Source: DASWRT01 sp036403035
Lineage (GTDB): Bacteria > Pseudomonadota > Alphaproteobacteria > ATCC43930 > CGMCC-115725
NCBI GenBank assembly: GCA_036403035.1
Contig: DASWRT010000448.1
Coordinates: 1 to 11,485, forward strand
Direction of reading: 5' to 3'
DNA: 11,485 nt
In this document: piece after piece, positions 1-7,584 of the stretch
Numbering within the stretch: position 1 is the stretch's first letter
How the letters are laid out: each line of letters opens with the position of its first letter
Translations under genes and position numbers: made by a program
Notes under the pieces: generated by a model
The model's input: only the letters and a program-made list of their open reading frames with translations
Told to the model about the DNA's origin: nothing
Database searches by the model: none

Positions 1-707
<707 letters not shown>

Positions 708-782
708 ACGCGGCGTCCTCGGGCGCGGCAGGATCGCGCGGCGCCTTGGCGGTAAGCGGCGGCGACCTACATCTGGAGCGGC

Positions 783-1517
783 ATGGATTCGTTAACGCAG
801 CCGCCGCGCCTGAATCGCGCCCTGATACGGGCGCACCCCCCGAAACCTCTGAGATCGCCACATCCCGTCGCGCATTTGGATGAGCGCACGCTCGCCGAAA
901 GCATGGCGAGAACGCTGGCGGAGCGTCCGCGGACGGGCGAAGGCATATGGATCTTCGCGTACGGGTCGCTGCTCTGGAAGCGCAATTTCGAGGTCGCCGA
1001 GCAGCGGTCCGGGATCGGGCGCGGGTTCGTGCGCCGCTACTGCATCTGGGACGACCGCGACCGCGGCACGCCGGAGCGCCCCGGCCTGACGCTCGCGCTC
1101 GAGCCCGCCCGCGACGGCGACGGCGCGTGCGGCGGCGCGGCGTTGCGGATCGCCGAGGGCGAATTCGACACCGCGCTCCGTGCGATCTGGCGTCAGGAGA
1201 TGGGACCGGGCTGGTATCGGGCGGTATGGCTCGACGTCGAATGCCCGAACGCCTCCAGCGGCGCCGTCCGCGCGGTGTCGTTCGCGGCGGACCATTCCCA
1301 CCCGCTCTATGTCGACGCGCCGCTTTCGGAAGCCGAAACTGCGGCGGTGATCGCGGGCGCGTGCGGCGCGAACGGAGCGTGCGCAGAGTATCTGCTGGAC
1401 ACCGTCGAGGATCTGCGCCGCCGCGGATTGCGGGACATGGAGCTGGAGCGCCTACAGTCGGCCGTCGCGGCCGTGCTTCTACGGCGCACCGCAGACCGCG
1501 ACCGCCTACTGGGATAG
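783..1517 (+). CDS. Gamma-glutamylcyclotransferase, ChaC-like
   Basis: Predicted cytoplasmic enzyme of the gamma-glutamylcyclotransferase fold. ChaC-type members split glutathione or other gamma-glutamyl compounds to 5-oxoproline plus the remaining dipeptide or amine. It has 244 residues. The core begins at about residue 55 with WIFAYGSLLW; the YGSL loop that binds the gamma-glutamyl group is at 60-63. It continues with a basic segment GFVRRYCIWDDRDRGTPERPG and then RAIWRQEM, where Glu139 is the likely catalytic general acid/base by family position. The first ~50 residues (Pro/Arg-rich) are an extension outside the core. The ATG at 783 is preceded by GGAG at 775-778, a reasonable ribosome site. 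The gene lies 75 bases after the livF-like gene on the same strand. Co-transcription is possible, but there is no functional link I can defend. Exact substrate within the ChaC group is not determined. Confidence 0.9.
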   Translation: MDSLTQPPRLNRALIRAHPPKPLRSPHPVAHLDERTLAESMARTLAERPRTGEGIWIFAYGSLLWKRNFEVAEQRSGIGRGFVRRYCIWDDRDRGTPERPGLTLALEPARDGDGACGGAALRIAEGEFDTALRAIWRQEMGPGWYRAVWLDVECPNASSGAVRAVSFAADHSHPLYVDAPLSEAETAAVIAGACGANGACAEYLLDTVEDLRRRGLRDMELERLQSAVAAVLLRRTADRDRLLG

Positions 1518-1534
1518 GCTCTTACTTAGGCTCT
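1515..1534. repeat. 8-bp direct repeat TAGGCTCT, two copies
   Basis: TAGGCTCT occurs at 1515-1522 (starting at the TAG stop of the cyclotransferase gene) and again at 1527-1534. Spacing is 12 bases start to start, about one helical turn. It may be chance. No function is inferred. Confidence 0.3.
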
Positions 1535-1576
1535 GCGCCCGGCCGGCCTAACGGCGGTCTGGTCCTTGTTCGTCAT

Positions 1577-1626
1577 CCAATGACCTTCCCTCATTGGTCG
1601 TCTCCAACCGTTTCAACGGCCCGACC
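1577..1626 (+). other. Cluster of inverted repeats in the gap before the DUF1622 genes
   Basis: Three dyads are packed together. CCAATGA (1577-1583) pairs perfectly with TCATTGG (1591-1597) around a 7-base loop. CCGTT (1608-1612) pairs with AACGG (1615-1619). GGTCG (1596-1600) pairs with CGACC (1622-1626), enclosing the second hairpin. No T-tract follows on either strand, so this is not a standard intrinsic terminator. It could be the processed 3' end of the cyclotransferase transcript, a structured leader of the DUF1622 transcript, or a protein-binding region. The rest of the 225-base gap (1518-1742) shows no gene. Confidence 0.4.
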
Positions 1627-1667
1627 GGCGTAGGGCTGCATGTCGTCCGGCTCGCCGAATCGCGGCC

Positions 1668-1683
1668 TGTAACCCGGATTACA
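1668..1683. promoter_or_regulatory. 16-bp near-perfect palindrome, candidate operator upstream of the DUF1622 pair
   Basis: The sequence TGTAACCCGGATTACA has TGTAA/TTACA arms around a CCGG centre, with one mismatched pair (C against A). It ends 8 bases before the first possible ATG (1692) and 59 bases before the preferred ATG (1743). The symmetry and its position between the neighbouring genes suit a dimeric repressor or activator site. I cannot assign a regulator family, and no confident -35/-10 pair is visible beside it. Confidence 0.4.
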
Positions 1684-1742
1684 AGTCTGTCATGTCGCCG
1701 TCCGGCAAAGGATTGCCGGCGACCGGACGCGTTCCGAAGAAC

Positions 1743-2219
1743 ATGGAAGAGTTCTTCAAGTCGCTGACGCTCTATCTCGCTTCCGGAACGGAAGCCGCGG
1801 CGGCGATCGTCATCGGGCTCGCCGCAATCGAGGCGACGATCCGAGCGCTGCTCCTGTTCCTGCCGAACCGGACCGCGTCGGGGCCGCATGATCCGTCGCA
1901 CGACGCGAAGGAAGTCGTGCGGCTGAAGCTCGGGCGGTGGCTCGCGCTGGCCCTCGAATTCGAGTTGGCGGCCGACATCCTGCGGACGGCGGTCGCCCCG
2001 ACCTGGGACGAAATCGGCCAACTCGCCGCGATCGTCGTGCTGCGGACGGTGCTCAACTATTTCCTGCAGAAGGAGATCGACAAGGCGGAGGAACGCCGCC
2101 GGTCCGCCATGACGGAGATCACCGCGCCCGACGCGCCCGCGTCCGAGCCCGTCCGGCGGCGGCCGGTCGCCGCACCGGGCAGCCGGGCGGAGGCGTCGGC
2201 GATGTCGTCGCGTCCGTGA
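1743..2219 (+). CDS. DUF1622 family membrane protein, first copy
   Basis: Small integral membrane protein of the DUF1622 family, whose function is unknown. From the ATG at 1743 it has 158 residues. There are three hydrophobic segments: about 15-40 (with Glu17 near its start), 66-85 (LALALEFELAADIL, carrying Glu72, Glu74 and Asp78), and 92-108 (LAAIVVLRTVLNYFL, with Arg101). A cytoplasmic-looking charged and Pro/Ala-rich tail follows from about residue 110. Start choice: an in-frame ATG at 1692 would add MSPSGKGLPATGRVPKN, but neither start has a clear Shine-Dalgarno sequence. MEEFFKSLTLYL at 1743 looks like the usual beginning of this family, so I prefer it. The TGA stop (2217-2219) overlaps the GTG start of the next gene by three bases, giving GTGA. 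The next gene is a paralogue. Confidence 0.86.
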   Translation: MEEFFKSLTLYLASGTEAAAAIVIGLAAIEATIRALLLFLPNRTASGPHDPSHDAKEVVRLKLGRWLALALEFELAADILRTAVAPTWDEIGQLAAIVVLRTVLNYFLQKEIDKAEERRRSAMTEITAPDAPASEPVRRRPVAAPGSRAEASAMSSRP

Positions 2220-2533
2220 TCGCGCTGATCGCACCGGCGATCCTGCTGATCGAGTTCGGCGGAGCCGTCGCGATCGTCGGCGCCTGCCTGACCGCCGTCG
2301 TCCGGTTGTTTCGGGATTGCGGCGATATCGACGCGGCGCGCCGGATCGTCGCGGGCGGCGTCGTCTGGGGTCTGGATTTCAAGCTGGCGGCGACGCTGCT
2401 CAAGACGACCGAGTTGCGGTCGTGGGAGCAGATCCTCGTCTTTGCCGCGGTCCTGACGCTGCGGACCGTCGTGAAGCGCGTCCTCGCCTGGGAGCAAGGC
2501 CGGCTCCGGCGCGGCGGGCCGCCGACCGCATAA
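2216..2533 (+). CDS. DUF1622 family membrane protein, second copy, translationally coupled
   Basis: Second small DUF1622-type membrane protein, 105 residues from GTG 2216. No ATG lies upstream in this frame and the hydrophobic region starts immediately after the GTG, so the GTGA overlap with the preceding stop is the natural start and implies coupling by a re-initiating ribosome. There are three hydrophobic segments: about 3-30 (Glu13), 46-62 (VWGLDFKLAATLL, with Asp54 and Lys56) and 70-86 (FAAVLTLRTVV, with Arg83). From Asp54 to the Thr after Arg83 the sequence aligns without gaps to residues 72-102 of the first copy, with 13 of 31 identical. Charges inside the membrane segment differ: Glu74 of copy one is Lys56 here, and Asp78 is Thr60. 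The TAA stop (2531-2533) is 9 bases from the stop of the convergent hydrolase gene. Function unknown. Confidence 0.82.
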   Translation: MIALIAPAILLIEFGGAVAIVGACLTAVVRLFRDCGDIDAARRIVAGGVVWGLDFKLAATLLKTTELRSWEQILVFAAVLTLRTVVKRVLAWEQGRLRRGGPPTA

Positions 2534-2553
2534 AAACGCGGTTCAACCCCGCG
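2532..2553 (-). terminator. Candidate Rho-independent terminator of the treZ-gde-ORF73-hydrolase operon
   Basis: On the minus strand CGCGG (2553-2549), a 7-base loop (2548-2542) and CCGCG (2541-2537) are followed directly by five T residues (2536-2532). The loop holds the TGA stop of the alpha/beta hydrolase, and the T-tract is the complement of the TAAAAA that contains the stop of the convergent DUF1622 gene. The stem is only 5 bp but entirely G-C. On the plus strand no T-run follows, so it should work in one direction only. Confidence 0.55.
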
Positions 2554-3196
2554 CCGCCGTCTCGCCGACAGCCAGCGCGAGCCGCTCGGCGATCCAGGCG
2601 ACGACGAGGTCGTGCACCTCGTCCGCGACCTCGTCGAGACCGTGATCGGCGTTGGGATAGAGCTGAAGCCGTTTCGGCTCGCGCGCGAGCGCGTGCAGCA
2701 ATCGCGAGCTGTCGGGCCGCAGGACGTGATCCGCCATGCCGTGGATGAACAATATGGCGCAGCGCGGGCCGAGTTCGTCGACCAGATTGCCGCCGTAGGC
2801 CTGCGTCGCCAGCGTCGCGACCGCGCGGACACTCTCGGCTTGCGCCGCCGCCCGGATCGCGACGGCGCCGCCGAAGGAGTGGCCGACGATCGCGATCGCT
2901 TCGACGCCTTCGCCTTTCAGAAAATCGACGCCGGCCAGCACGTCCTCGACCGAGGAGTTGAGGTCGGTCGAGCGGCGGAAGCGGACGCGCAGCGAAGCGA
3001 TGCCGGCTTCGCTCGTGCGCAGCTCGGCGCAGAGGCGCGGATAGAGCCCCCGCGCAGGCGTGTCCCACCCGCCGCCGACACCGCCGATCCAGATCGCCCC
3101 TTTGCGCGTGCCGGCGACCGGATAGAACCGGCCCTCCGTCGCGACGCCGCCGCGCACGGTCAATGAAACGGGTTCGAAATTCTCTTCGGCGTACAT
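2543..3196 (-). CDS. Alpha/beta hydrolase family protein (dienelactone-hydrolase-like)
   Basis: Cytoplasmic serine hydrolase of the alpha/beta fold, 217 residues from the ATG at 3196, with no signal peptide or membrane segment. The nucleophile elbow is GHSFGG with Ser107. Asp156 in IHGMADHVLRP and His185 in PNADHGLDE complete a likely catalytic triad with family-typical spacing. The early Gly-rich stretch GGVGGGW suits the oxyanion-hole loop. The start is set by AGAGGA about seven bases upstream of ATG. A longer open frame to 3442 exists, but it runs through the neighbouring small gene in another frame and is not coding. It is the last gene of the operon, 43 bases after the 73-residue protein gene, and the candidate terminator overlaps its stop. 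The substrate (ester, lactone or acylated glucan) is not visible; a role linked to the sugar genes is only suggested by position. Confidence 0.92.
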   Translation of the reverse strand: MYAEENFEPVSLTVRGGVATEGRFYPVAGTRKGAIWIGGVGGGWDTPARGLYPRLCAELRTSEAGIASLRVRFRRSTDLNSSVEDVLAGVDFLKGEGVEAIAIVGHSFGGAVAIRAAAQAESVRAVATLATQAYGGNLVDELGPRCAILFIHGMADHVLRPDSSRLLHALAREPKRLQLYPNADHGLDEVADEVHDLVVAWIAERLALAVGETAARG

Positions 3197-3239
3197 GACC
3201 GGTCCTCTTCTCCGCGGCGGGAACGGTCTCGGAAAGTGC

Positions 3240-3461
3240 CTATGGGCCGGCCGACTCGCTCGTGCCGGAAGGGCCGATGACCCGCTCCGGTCCGGGGACA
3301 TCTTCCTCGTCGTTGACGCCGGAGCAGCGGAACGCTGTGTAGTGTCGGTCCTGCCGGTAGTTCGCTGCAAGCCGGATCGCTGACTGCTCGTCGGGCGCCA
3401 CGACCGAGAATTGCTGGCCGACTTCGTGGCCCTCCAGGGCATCGATCTTGAACAGCTTCAT
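3240..3461 (-). CDS. Unrecognised 73-residue protein, coupled to the debranching-enzyme gene
   Basis: I do not recognise a family. It is a small soluble protein starting MKLFKIDALEGHEVGQQFSV. The N-terminal two-thirds look folded (alternating hydrophobic positions, a segment rich in Ala, Arg and Gln, then HYTAFRCSGV). The last ~20 residues are acidic, Pro/Gly/Ser-rich and probably disordered. There is no signal peptide or membrane span. Evidence that it is real: the ATG at 3461 overlaps the TGA of the upstream debranching-enzyme gene as ATGA (3458-3461), and GGAGG sits about five bases upstream, the best ribosome site in this operon. The alpha/beta hydrolase gene follows after 43 bases. Being translated with the debranching enzyme suggests an accessory or regulatory role in glucan metabolism, which is inference only. 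Confidence 0.8.
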   Translation of the reverse strand: MKLFKIDALEGHEVGQQFSVVAPDEQSAIRLAANYRQDRHYTAFRCSGVNDEEDVPGPERVIGPSGTSESAGP

Positions 3462-5578
3462 GTGTTCCTCCCGGATCGGTGATCGTCCTCCTGTCGCACG
3501 GCCGGAGCGGAAGTCTTGAGCCAGCAGCGCAGCACCTCGGCGACGCTCCAGGCCTGCGAGATGCACCCGCGCGGCGTGAAAGGCGGCTCGGCGTCGAAGA
3601 TCTCGGCGATCGTGCCGATCCCGCCGACCTCGTCCAGGCGGGTGAACCCGTCGAGGAAGCGGCGCGCACCCTCCCGGTCTTCGGGGTGCAGCTTCAGCCA
3701 CGCATCGATGAACGGGCCGATCAGCCACGCCCAGACCGTGCCCTGATGATAGGCGGCGTCGCGCGCCCGGAGGTCGCCGGTGTAGCGCGGCTTGTAGTCC
3801 TTGTGTCCCGGCGCGAGCGAGCGCAGTCCTACCGGCGTCAGCAGCCGCTGCCGCACCGTCTCGACCACCGGCTCCCAGCGGTCGCGGGCGAGCACGGGAT
3901 TGGGGAGCGATACCGCGAAGATCTGGTTCGGGCGGCAGGCCGGGTCGTCCTCACCGTGCTCGCCGTCGACCACGTCGTAGAGATGGCCGCTCCGCTTGTT
4001 CCAGAAGCGGCGGTTGAAGGAGGCGAAGACCTGCTCCGCGGCGTCGGCGAGCGGGCGGGTGGCGGCAGGGTCGCCTTCCTCCTCCAGCCAGCGCGAGACG
4101 AGGCGGAGCGCGTTGTACCAGAGCGCGTTGATCTCGACGGCCTTGCCGCGCCGCGGCGTCACCACCCAGTCGCCGACCTTCGCGTCCATCCAGGTGAGCT
4201 GATAGCCCGGTTCGCCCTGGCGCAGCAGCCCGTCCGCCGGATCGACGCCGATGCCGAACCGCGTGCCGCGCCGATGATGGTCGACGATGTCGCGCAGCAC
4301 CGGCAGGAGTTGCCGCAGCGTCGCGCGGTCGTTGGTCATGGCCACATAGCGGTCGAGCGCGTGGAAGAACCACAGCGTCGCGTCGGCGGTGTGATAGAGC
4401 CCCTGGTCCCGGCCTTCGGGGAACATGTTCGGGATCAGCCCATCGCGCACGTAATGCGCGAAGGTGCGCAGGATCCAGCCGGCCTCGATGGAACGGTTGG
4501 TGGAGAGGGTCAGCCCCTCCAGCGAGATCATCGTGTCGCGGCCCCAGTCGGTGAACCAGTGATAGCCGGCGATCACGGTCCGGATATCGTCGCCCGCCGC
4601 CTGCGCGCGGACCATGTCGGCGATCCGGGGGAGGGGTGTGATGACGAAGCTGTCGGCGGCGAGCACCAGCTCCGCCGCCGCGCCGCTGCGCAGCGGTTCG
4701 GGAGCCTGCTCGACGAGGCGGCGCCGGCGCTGCGTTTCGTACTTCTGCGCCTGCTGCGGCGGCAGCGCCTCGAAAGCATACCAGGACTCGGTGCCTGCGC
4801 TCAGGACGACATCGTGGTCGGGCGACAGATCGCCGGTGAAGTATCCGGGGCTCCAGACGTTGCCGCGCGCTTCATACCCGCGCTCCGCCTCGACGCGATA
4901 GAAGAGTTCGCGCCGGGTTCCGCCGTCGAGGATCATCGCGACGCGCTTCCCCTGCGTCATCAGGCGGAGCACCGGCAGATCCGGGCCGGCGGAGATCTCG
5001 TAGCGGTCCCCAGCCGCCGAGACCACGTAAGCGGCGCCCGGAGCCGAGCCGACCGGCGCTTCGAGCGGCCGGAACTGCACCAGCGGGCGCAGCCGAAGCT
5101 GCACCGGCCCGGCGTCGTGAGCGCCGACGAGGCGGTAGATGACATGGACGATGTTCTGCCGGCTCGGCATGAAGAGGCGCTTCTCGATCGTCAGACCGCG
5201 TGCCTCGTAGCGCCAGGCCGGCAGGTGCGTCTCCAGCCGGAACTCGACCAGCCGTGCGCTTTCGAGGGCGGCCTGACCGCTGCCGGAAGGCGCCGCGTCC
5301 GGGCCGGGCTCCTCGCCGGGCTTCTCGTCCTCGGAGAGCCGCACGATCGCACCGTCGGGAAAGACGATCGCGTCGGAAACATGGCTCAGCATCACGAGAC
5401 GGCCGAGCGGCACCGGCAGTGCGGCGATCAGCAGCCCGTGATAGCGCCGGGTGACCGCTCCCGAGATCGATGCGGAGGCATAGCCGCCGAGACCGTTCGC
5501 GACGAGCCATTCGTCGCGTGCGGGCTCGCGCACCGGATGGTGCTCCGACAGTATGATGCGCCGGACGACGTCGCTCAT
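3458..5578 (-). CDS. Glycogen debranching enzyme, amylo-alpha-1,6-glucosidase (GH133 type)
   Basis: Cytoplasmic enzyme expected to remove alpha-1,6 branches from glycogen or limit dextrins, 706 residues from ATG 5578. The N-terminal ~300 residues form the beta-rich GDE N-terminal domain, beginning with RDEWLVANGLGGYASASISG and then TRRYHGLL. A long linker leads to an (alpha/alpha)6-barrel amylo-alpha-1,6-glucosidase domain from about residue 310. Visible family motifs are WFTDWGRDTMISLEGL (341-356, with Asp344 and Asp348), GLIPNMFPEG, TADATLWFFHALDRY, LTWMDAKVGDWVVTPR, then KAVEINALWYNAL (Glu482), YHQGTVWAWLIGPF and a C-terminal ISQAWSVAEVLR. This is the eukaryote/archaea-like debranching family rather than GlgX/TreX (GH13). 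The ATG overlaps the treZ stop as ATGA (5575-5578), and its own TGA overlaps the start of the 73-residue gene. An in-frame upstream extension to 5656 lies inside treZ and is unlikely to be used. Confidence 0.94.
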   Translation of the reverse strand: MSDVVRRIILSEHHPVREPARDEWLVANGLGGYASASISGAVTRRYHGLLIAALPVPLGRLVMLSHVSDAIVFPDGAIVRLSEDEKPGEEPGPDAAPSGSGQAALESARLVEFRLETHLPAWRYEARGLTIEKRLFMPSRQNIVHVIYRLVGAHDAGPVQLRLRPLVQFRPLEAPVGSAPGAAYVVSAAGDRYEISAGPDLPVLRLMTQGKRVAMILDGGTRRELFYRVEAERGYEARGNVWSPGYFTGDLSPDHDVVLSAGTESWYAFEALPPQQAQKYETQRRRRLVEQAPEPLRSGAAAELVLAADSFVITPLPRIADMVRAQAAGDDIRTVIAGYHWFTDWGRDTMISLEGLTLSTNRSIEAGWILRTFAHYVRDGLIPNMFPEGRDQGLYHTADATLWFFHALDRYVAMTNDRATLRQLLPVLRDIVDHHRRGTRFGIGVDPADGLLRQGEPGYQLTWMDAKVGDWVVTPRRGKAVEINALWYNALRLVSRWLEEEGDPAATRPLADAAEQVFASFNRRFWNKRSGHLYDVVDGEHGEDDPACRPNQIFAVSLPNPVLARDRWEPVVETVRQRLLTPVGLRSLAPGHKDYKPRYTGDLRARDAAYHQGTVWAWLIGPFIDAWLKLHPEDREGARRFLDGFTRLDEVGGIGTIAEIFDAEPPFTPRGCISQAWSVAEVLRCWLKTSAPAVRQEDDHRSGRNT

Positions 5579-7584
5579 TGAGCGGCTCCGTGCGTCCGTG
5601 CCGTTTCCGCCCGTGCCGGCGCGAGGACGACGGCCGCATGCCCCGGGATGTACCAATTTTCCTCCGTTTCGACAGATACGATTCCGCCGCCGCCATAGCG
5701 CTGATCCTCGCTCGACCAGAGGATCTCCCAGCCGGCGGCCGATGGCGGCGCGAGCAGCGGCTCGGGCGCCGGATCGAGGTGCAGGTCGCGGCCGAGATTG
5801 ACGAGCAGCAGCCGGTCGTTCTCCTCTCCGCTGCCGCCGTCCTCGGCGAAGAAGCGCAGCACGAACGCCTCCTCGGAGAGCACCGCGCCGTCGAGACCGT
5901 TCGACCGCTGCGCGCGGAACACCGGATCATCGCGGCGCAGCGCGAGCAGATCGCGGTGCAGCGCATAGATCGCGGCATGGAAGCCGTGCCCGCGCTCGGC
6001 CAAGTCGAGCTTGCACCGCTCGAAGGTCGCACGGTCATCAGGGTCCGTGAGGCAGGCGGTCATCGCGGGAGTGGCGAGACCCGGGAACTGCGCCAGGAAA
6101 TCGCCCCGCCCTTTCTTCACGAGCGCCGCCAGCTCCCGGTTGTGGTCGGCGAAATAGAGAAACGGCGAGGAGGCGGCAAACTCCTGCCCCTGGAACAGCA
6201 TCGGCGTGCCCGGCCCGAGCAACATCAGCGCCGTCATCGCCTTGTAGCGGCCGGGCGTGGTGAGCCGGTCTATGCGCTCACCCTTGCCGGAGTTGGCGAT
6301 CTGGTCATGGTTCTGCACGAAGGTGACGAAGGAAGCCGGCTTCACTCCGAAAGTCGGCGAGCCGCGGCGCTTGCCCTGCCACTTGGAGCGCTGGCCCTGG
6401 TAGAGGAAGCCGTACTTCATCGCCGATACCAGCTCCTGCGCGGTCCCGCGGTAATCGGTGAAGTAGGCTTCGTTGTGTCCGGTCGATGCGACGACCGCGC
6501 TGTGGTGGAAATCGTCGTTCCACAGCCCGTCCAGCCCGCAGCCGCCCTGTGCCGCCGGGCGGAGCAGCTTGACGTCCTGCGGCTCGTTCTCGCCGATCAC
6601 GATCGTCGCACGGCCAAGTGACGCCTCCCGAACCGCCCGCGTGACCGCGCCGACGATATTGTCGGGAGAGGCATCGAACATCTGCTGCGTCGCGTCGAGC
6701 CGCAGCCCGTCCAGATGGTACTCGTCGATCCAACAGGCGGCATTGGTCAGGAAGAACTCGCGGACGGGGCCGGCATCCGCGCTGTCGAAATTGACCGCCT
6801 CGCCCCACTCGTTCTTGTACCGGTCGGTGAAGTAGCTGGGAGAGAACAACTTTAGGTAGTTCCCATCCGGGCCGAAATGGTTGTAAACGATGTCGAGGAT
6901 CACGGCGACGCCGTGCGCGTGCGCCCGGTCTACAAAGCCCCGGAAATCGTCCGGCCGTCCATAGAGTCGCGTCGGCGCGAACAGGTTGACGCCGTCGTAG
7001 CCCCACCCGAACGCGCCGGGGAACTCGGCAACCGGCATCATCTCGATCGCGGTGATTCCGAGCGACGCCAGCTCCGGCAGTTCGCGCGCCGCGGCTTCCC
7101 ACGTGCCCTCCGACGTGAACGTGCCGACATGCATTTCGTAGAGGACCTGCCCCTCGATCAGCCGGCCGCGCCAGCCATGATCGGTCCACGGAAAGCGGAG
7201 CGGATCGACGACCTGCGACGGGCCGTGCGGTCCGTCGGGCTGGAAGCGCGAGGCCGGGTCGGGCAGCAGCCCGTCGGTCCCGTCGAGGCGAAAGCGGTAG
7301 CGGGTGCCGTCGGCCGCCTCGGATACAAGCACGACGGCATAGCCGCCGTCCTCTCGCTCCATTGCAACGGTGCGGCCAGCGCCGGGGCCGCCTTCGATCG
7401 ACAACTCGACCCGGTCCGCCGCGGGAGCCCAGACCCGGAAATGCACGCCCTTGCCGTCCGGCACGATTTCGGCGCCGATCGGCCGGCGCCGCGCGATCCC
7501 GCCGCCCATGCATTCGCGTTCGGGCCGGTCGTCCAGCGGTGCAGTTCCGCCGTCGTGCGGGGGCTCGGCGAGTGAGGCCGTCAC
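5575..7584 (-). CDS. treZ: Malto-oligosyltrehalose trehalohydrolase
   Basis: GH13 enzyme that hydrolyses the alpha-1,4 bond next to the terminal trehalose of maltooligosyl-trehalose, the last step of the TreY/TreZ route; cytoplasmic. It has 669 residues from GTG 7584. The N-terminal beta-sandwich contains RRRPIGAEIVPDGKGVHFRV and WAPAADRV. The catalytic barrel begins around YEMHVGTFTSEGTW. GH13 regions: DIVYNH (231-236), LRLDATQ with nucleophile Asp297, IGENE with acid/base Glu332, and QNHDQ with Asp427. C-terminal beta domain to the end. Start: GTG 7584 has GAAGGA four bases upstream, whereas ATG 7509 (644 residues), ATG 7629 and a further start at 7719 lack a clear ribosome site; the conserved core fits either 7584 or 7509. 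The stop overlaps the start of the debranching gene. Its usual partner TreY is not in the window. The upstream 260 bases (7585-7844) hold no other gene I can support and no confident promoter. Confidence 0.94.
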   Translation of the reverse strand: MTASLAEPPHDGGTAPLDDRPERECMGGGIARRRPIGAEIVPDGKGVHFRVWAPAADRVELSIEGGPGAGRTVAMEREDGGYAVVLVSEAADGTRYRFRLDGTDGLLPDPASRFQPDGPHGPSQVVDPLRFPWTDHGWRGRLIEGQVLYEMHVGTFTSEGTWEAAARELPELASLGITAIEMMPVAEFPGAFGWGYDGVNLFAPTRLYGRPDDFRGFVDRAHAHGVAVILDIVYNHFGPDGNYLKLFSPSYFTDRYKNEWGEAVNFDSADAGPVREFFLTNAACWIDEYHLDGLRLDATQQMFDASPDNIVGAVTRAVREASLGRATIVIGENEPQDVKLLRPAAQGGCGLDGLWNDDFHHSAVVASTGHNEAYFTDYRGTAQELVSAMKYGFLYQGQRSKWQGKRRGSPTFGVKPASFVTFVQNHDQIANSGKGERIDRLTTPGRYKAMTALMLLGPGTPMLFQGQEFAASSPFLYFADHNRELAALVKKGRGDFLAQFPGLATPAMTACLTDPDDRATFERCKLDLAERGHGFHAAIYALHRDLLALRRDDPVFRAQRSNGLDGAVLSEEAFVLRFFAEDGGSGEENDRLLLVNLGRDLHLDPAPEPLLAPPSAAGWEILWSSEDQRYGGGGIVSVETEENWYIPGHAAVVLAPARAETARTHGAAQ

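Noticed and set aside
947..1633. Alternative 228-codon frame over the cyclotransferase gene
   Set aside because: Arg-rich shadow of a gene with clear family motifs.
3479..5581. 700-codon open frame on the plus strand across the debranching-enzyme gene
   Set aside because: It mirrors the real gene in the opposite frame, has shadow composition (Arg/Ala/Asp/His-rich, no motifs) and no ribosome site. Long antisense frames are expected in DNA with such GC-rich third positions.
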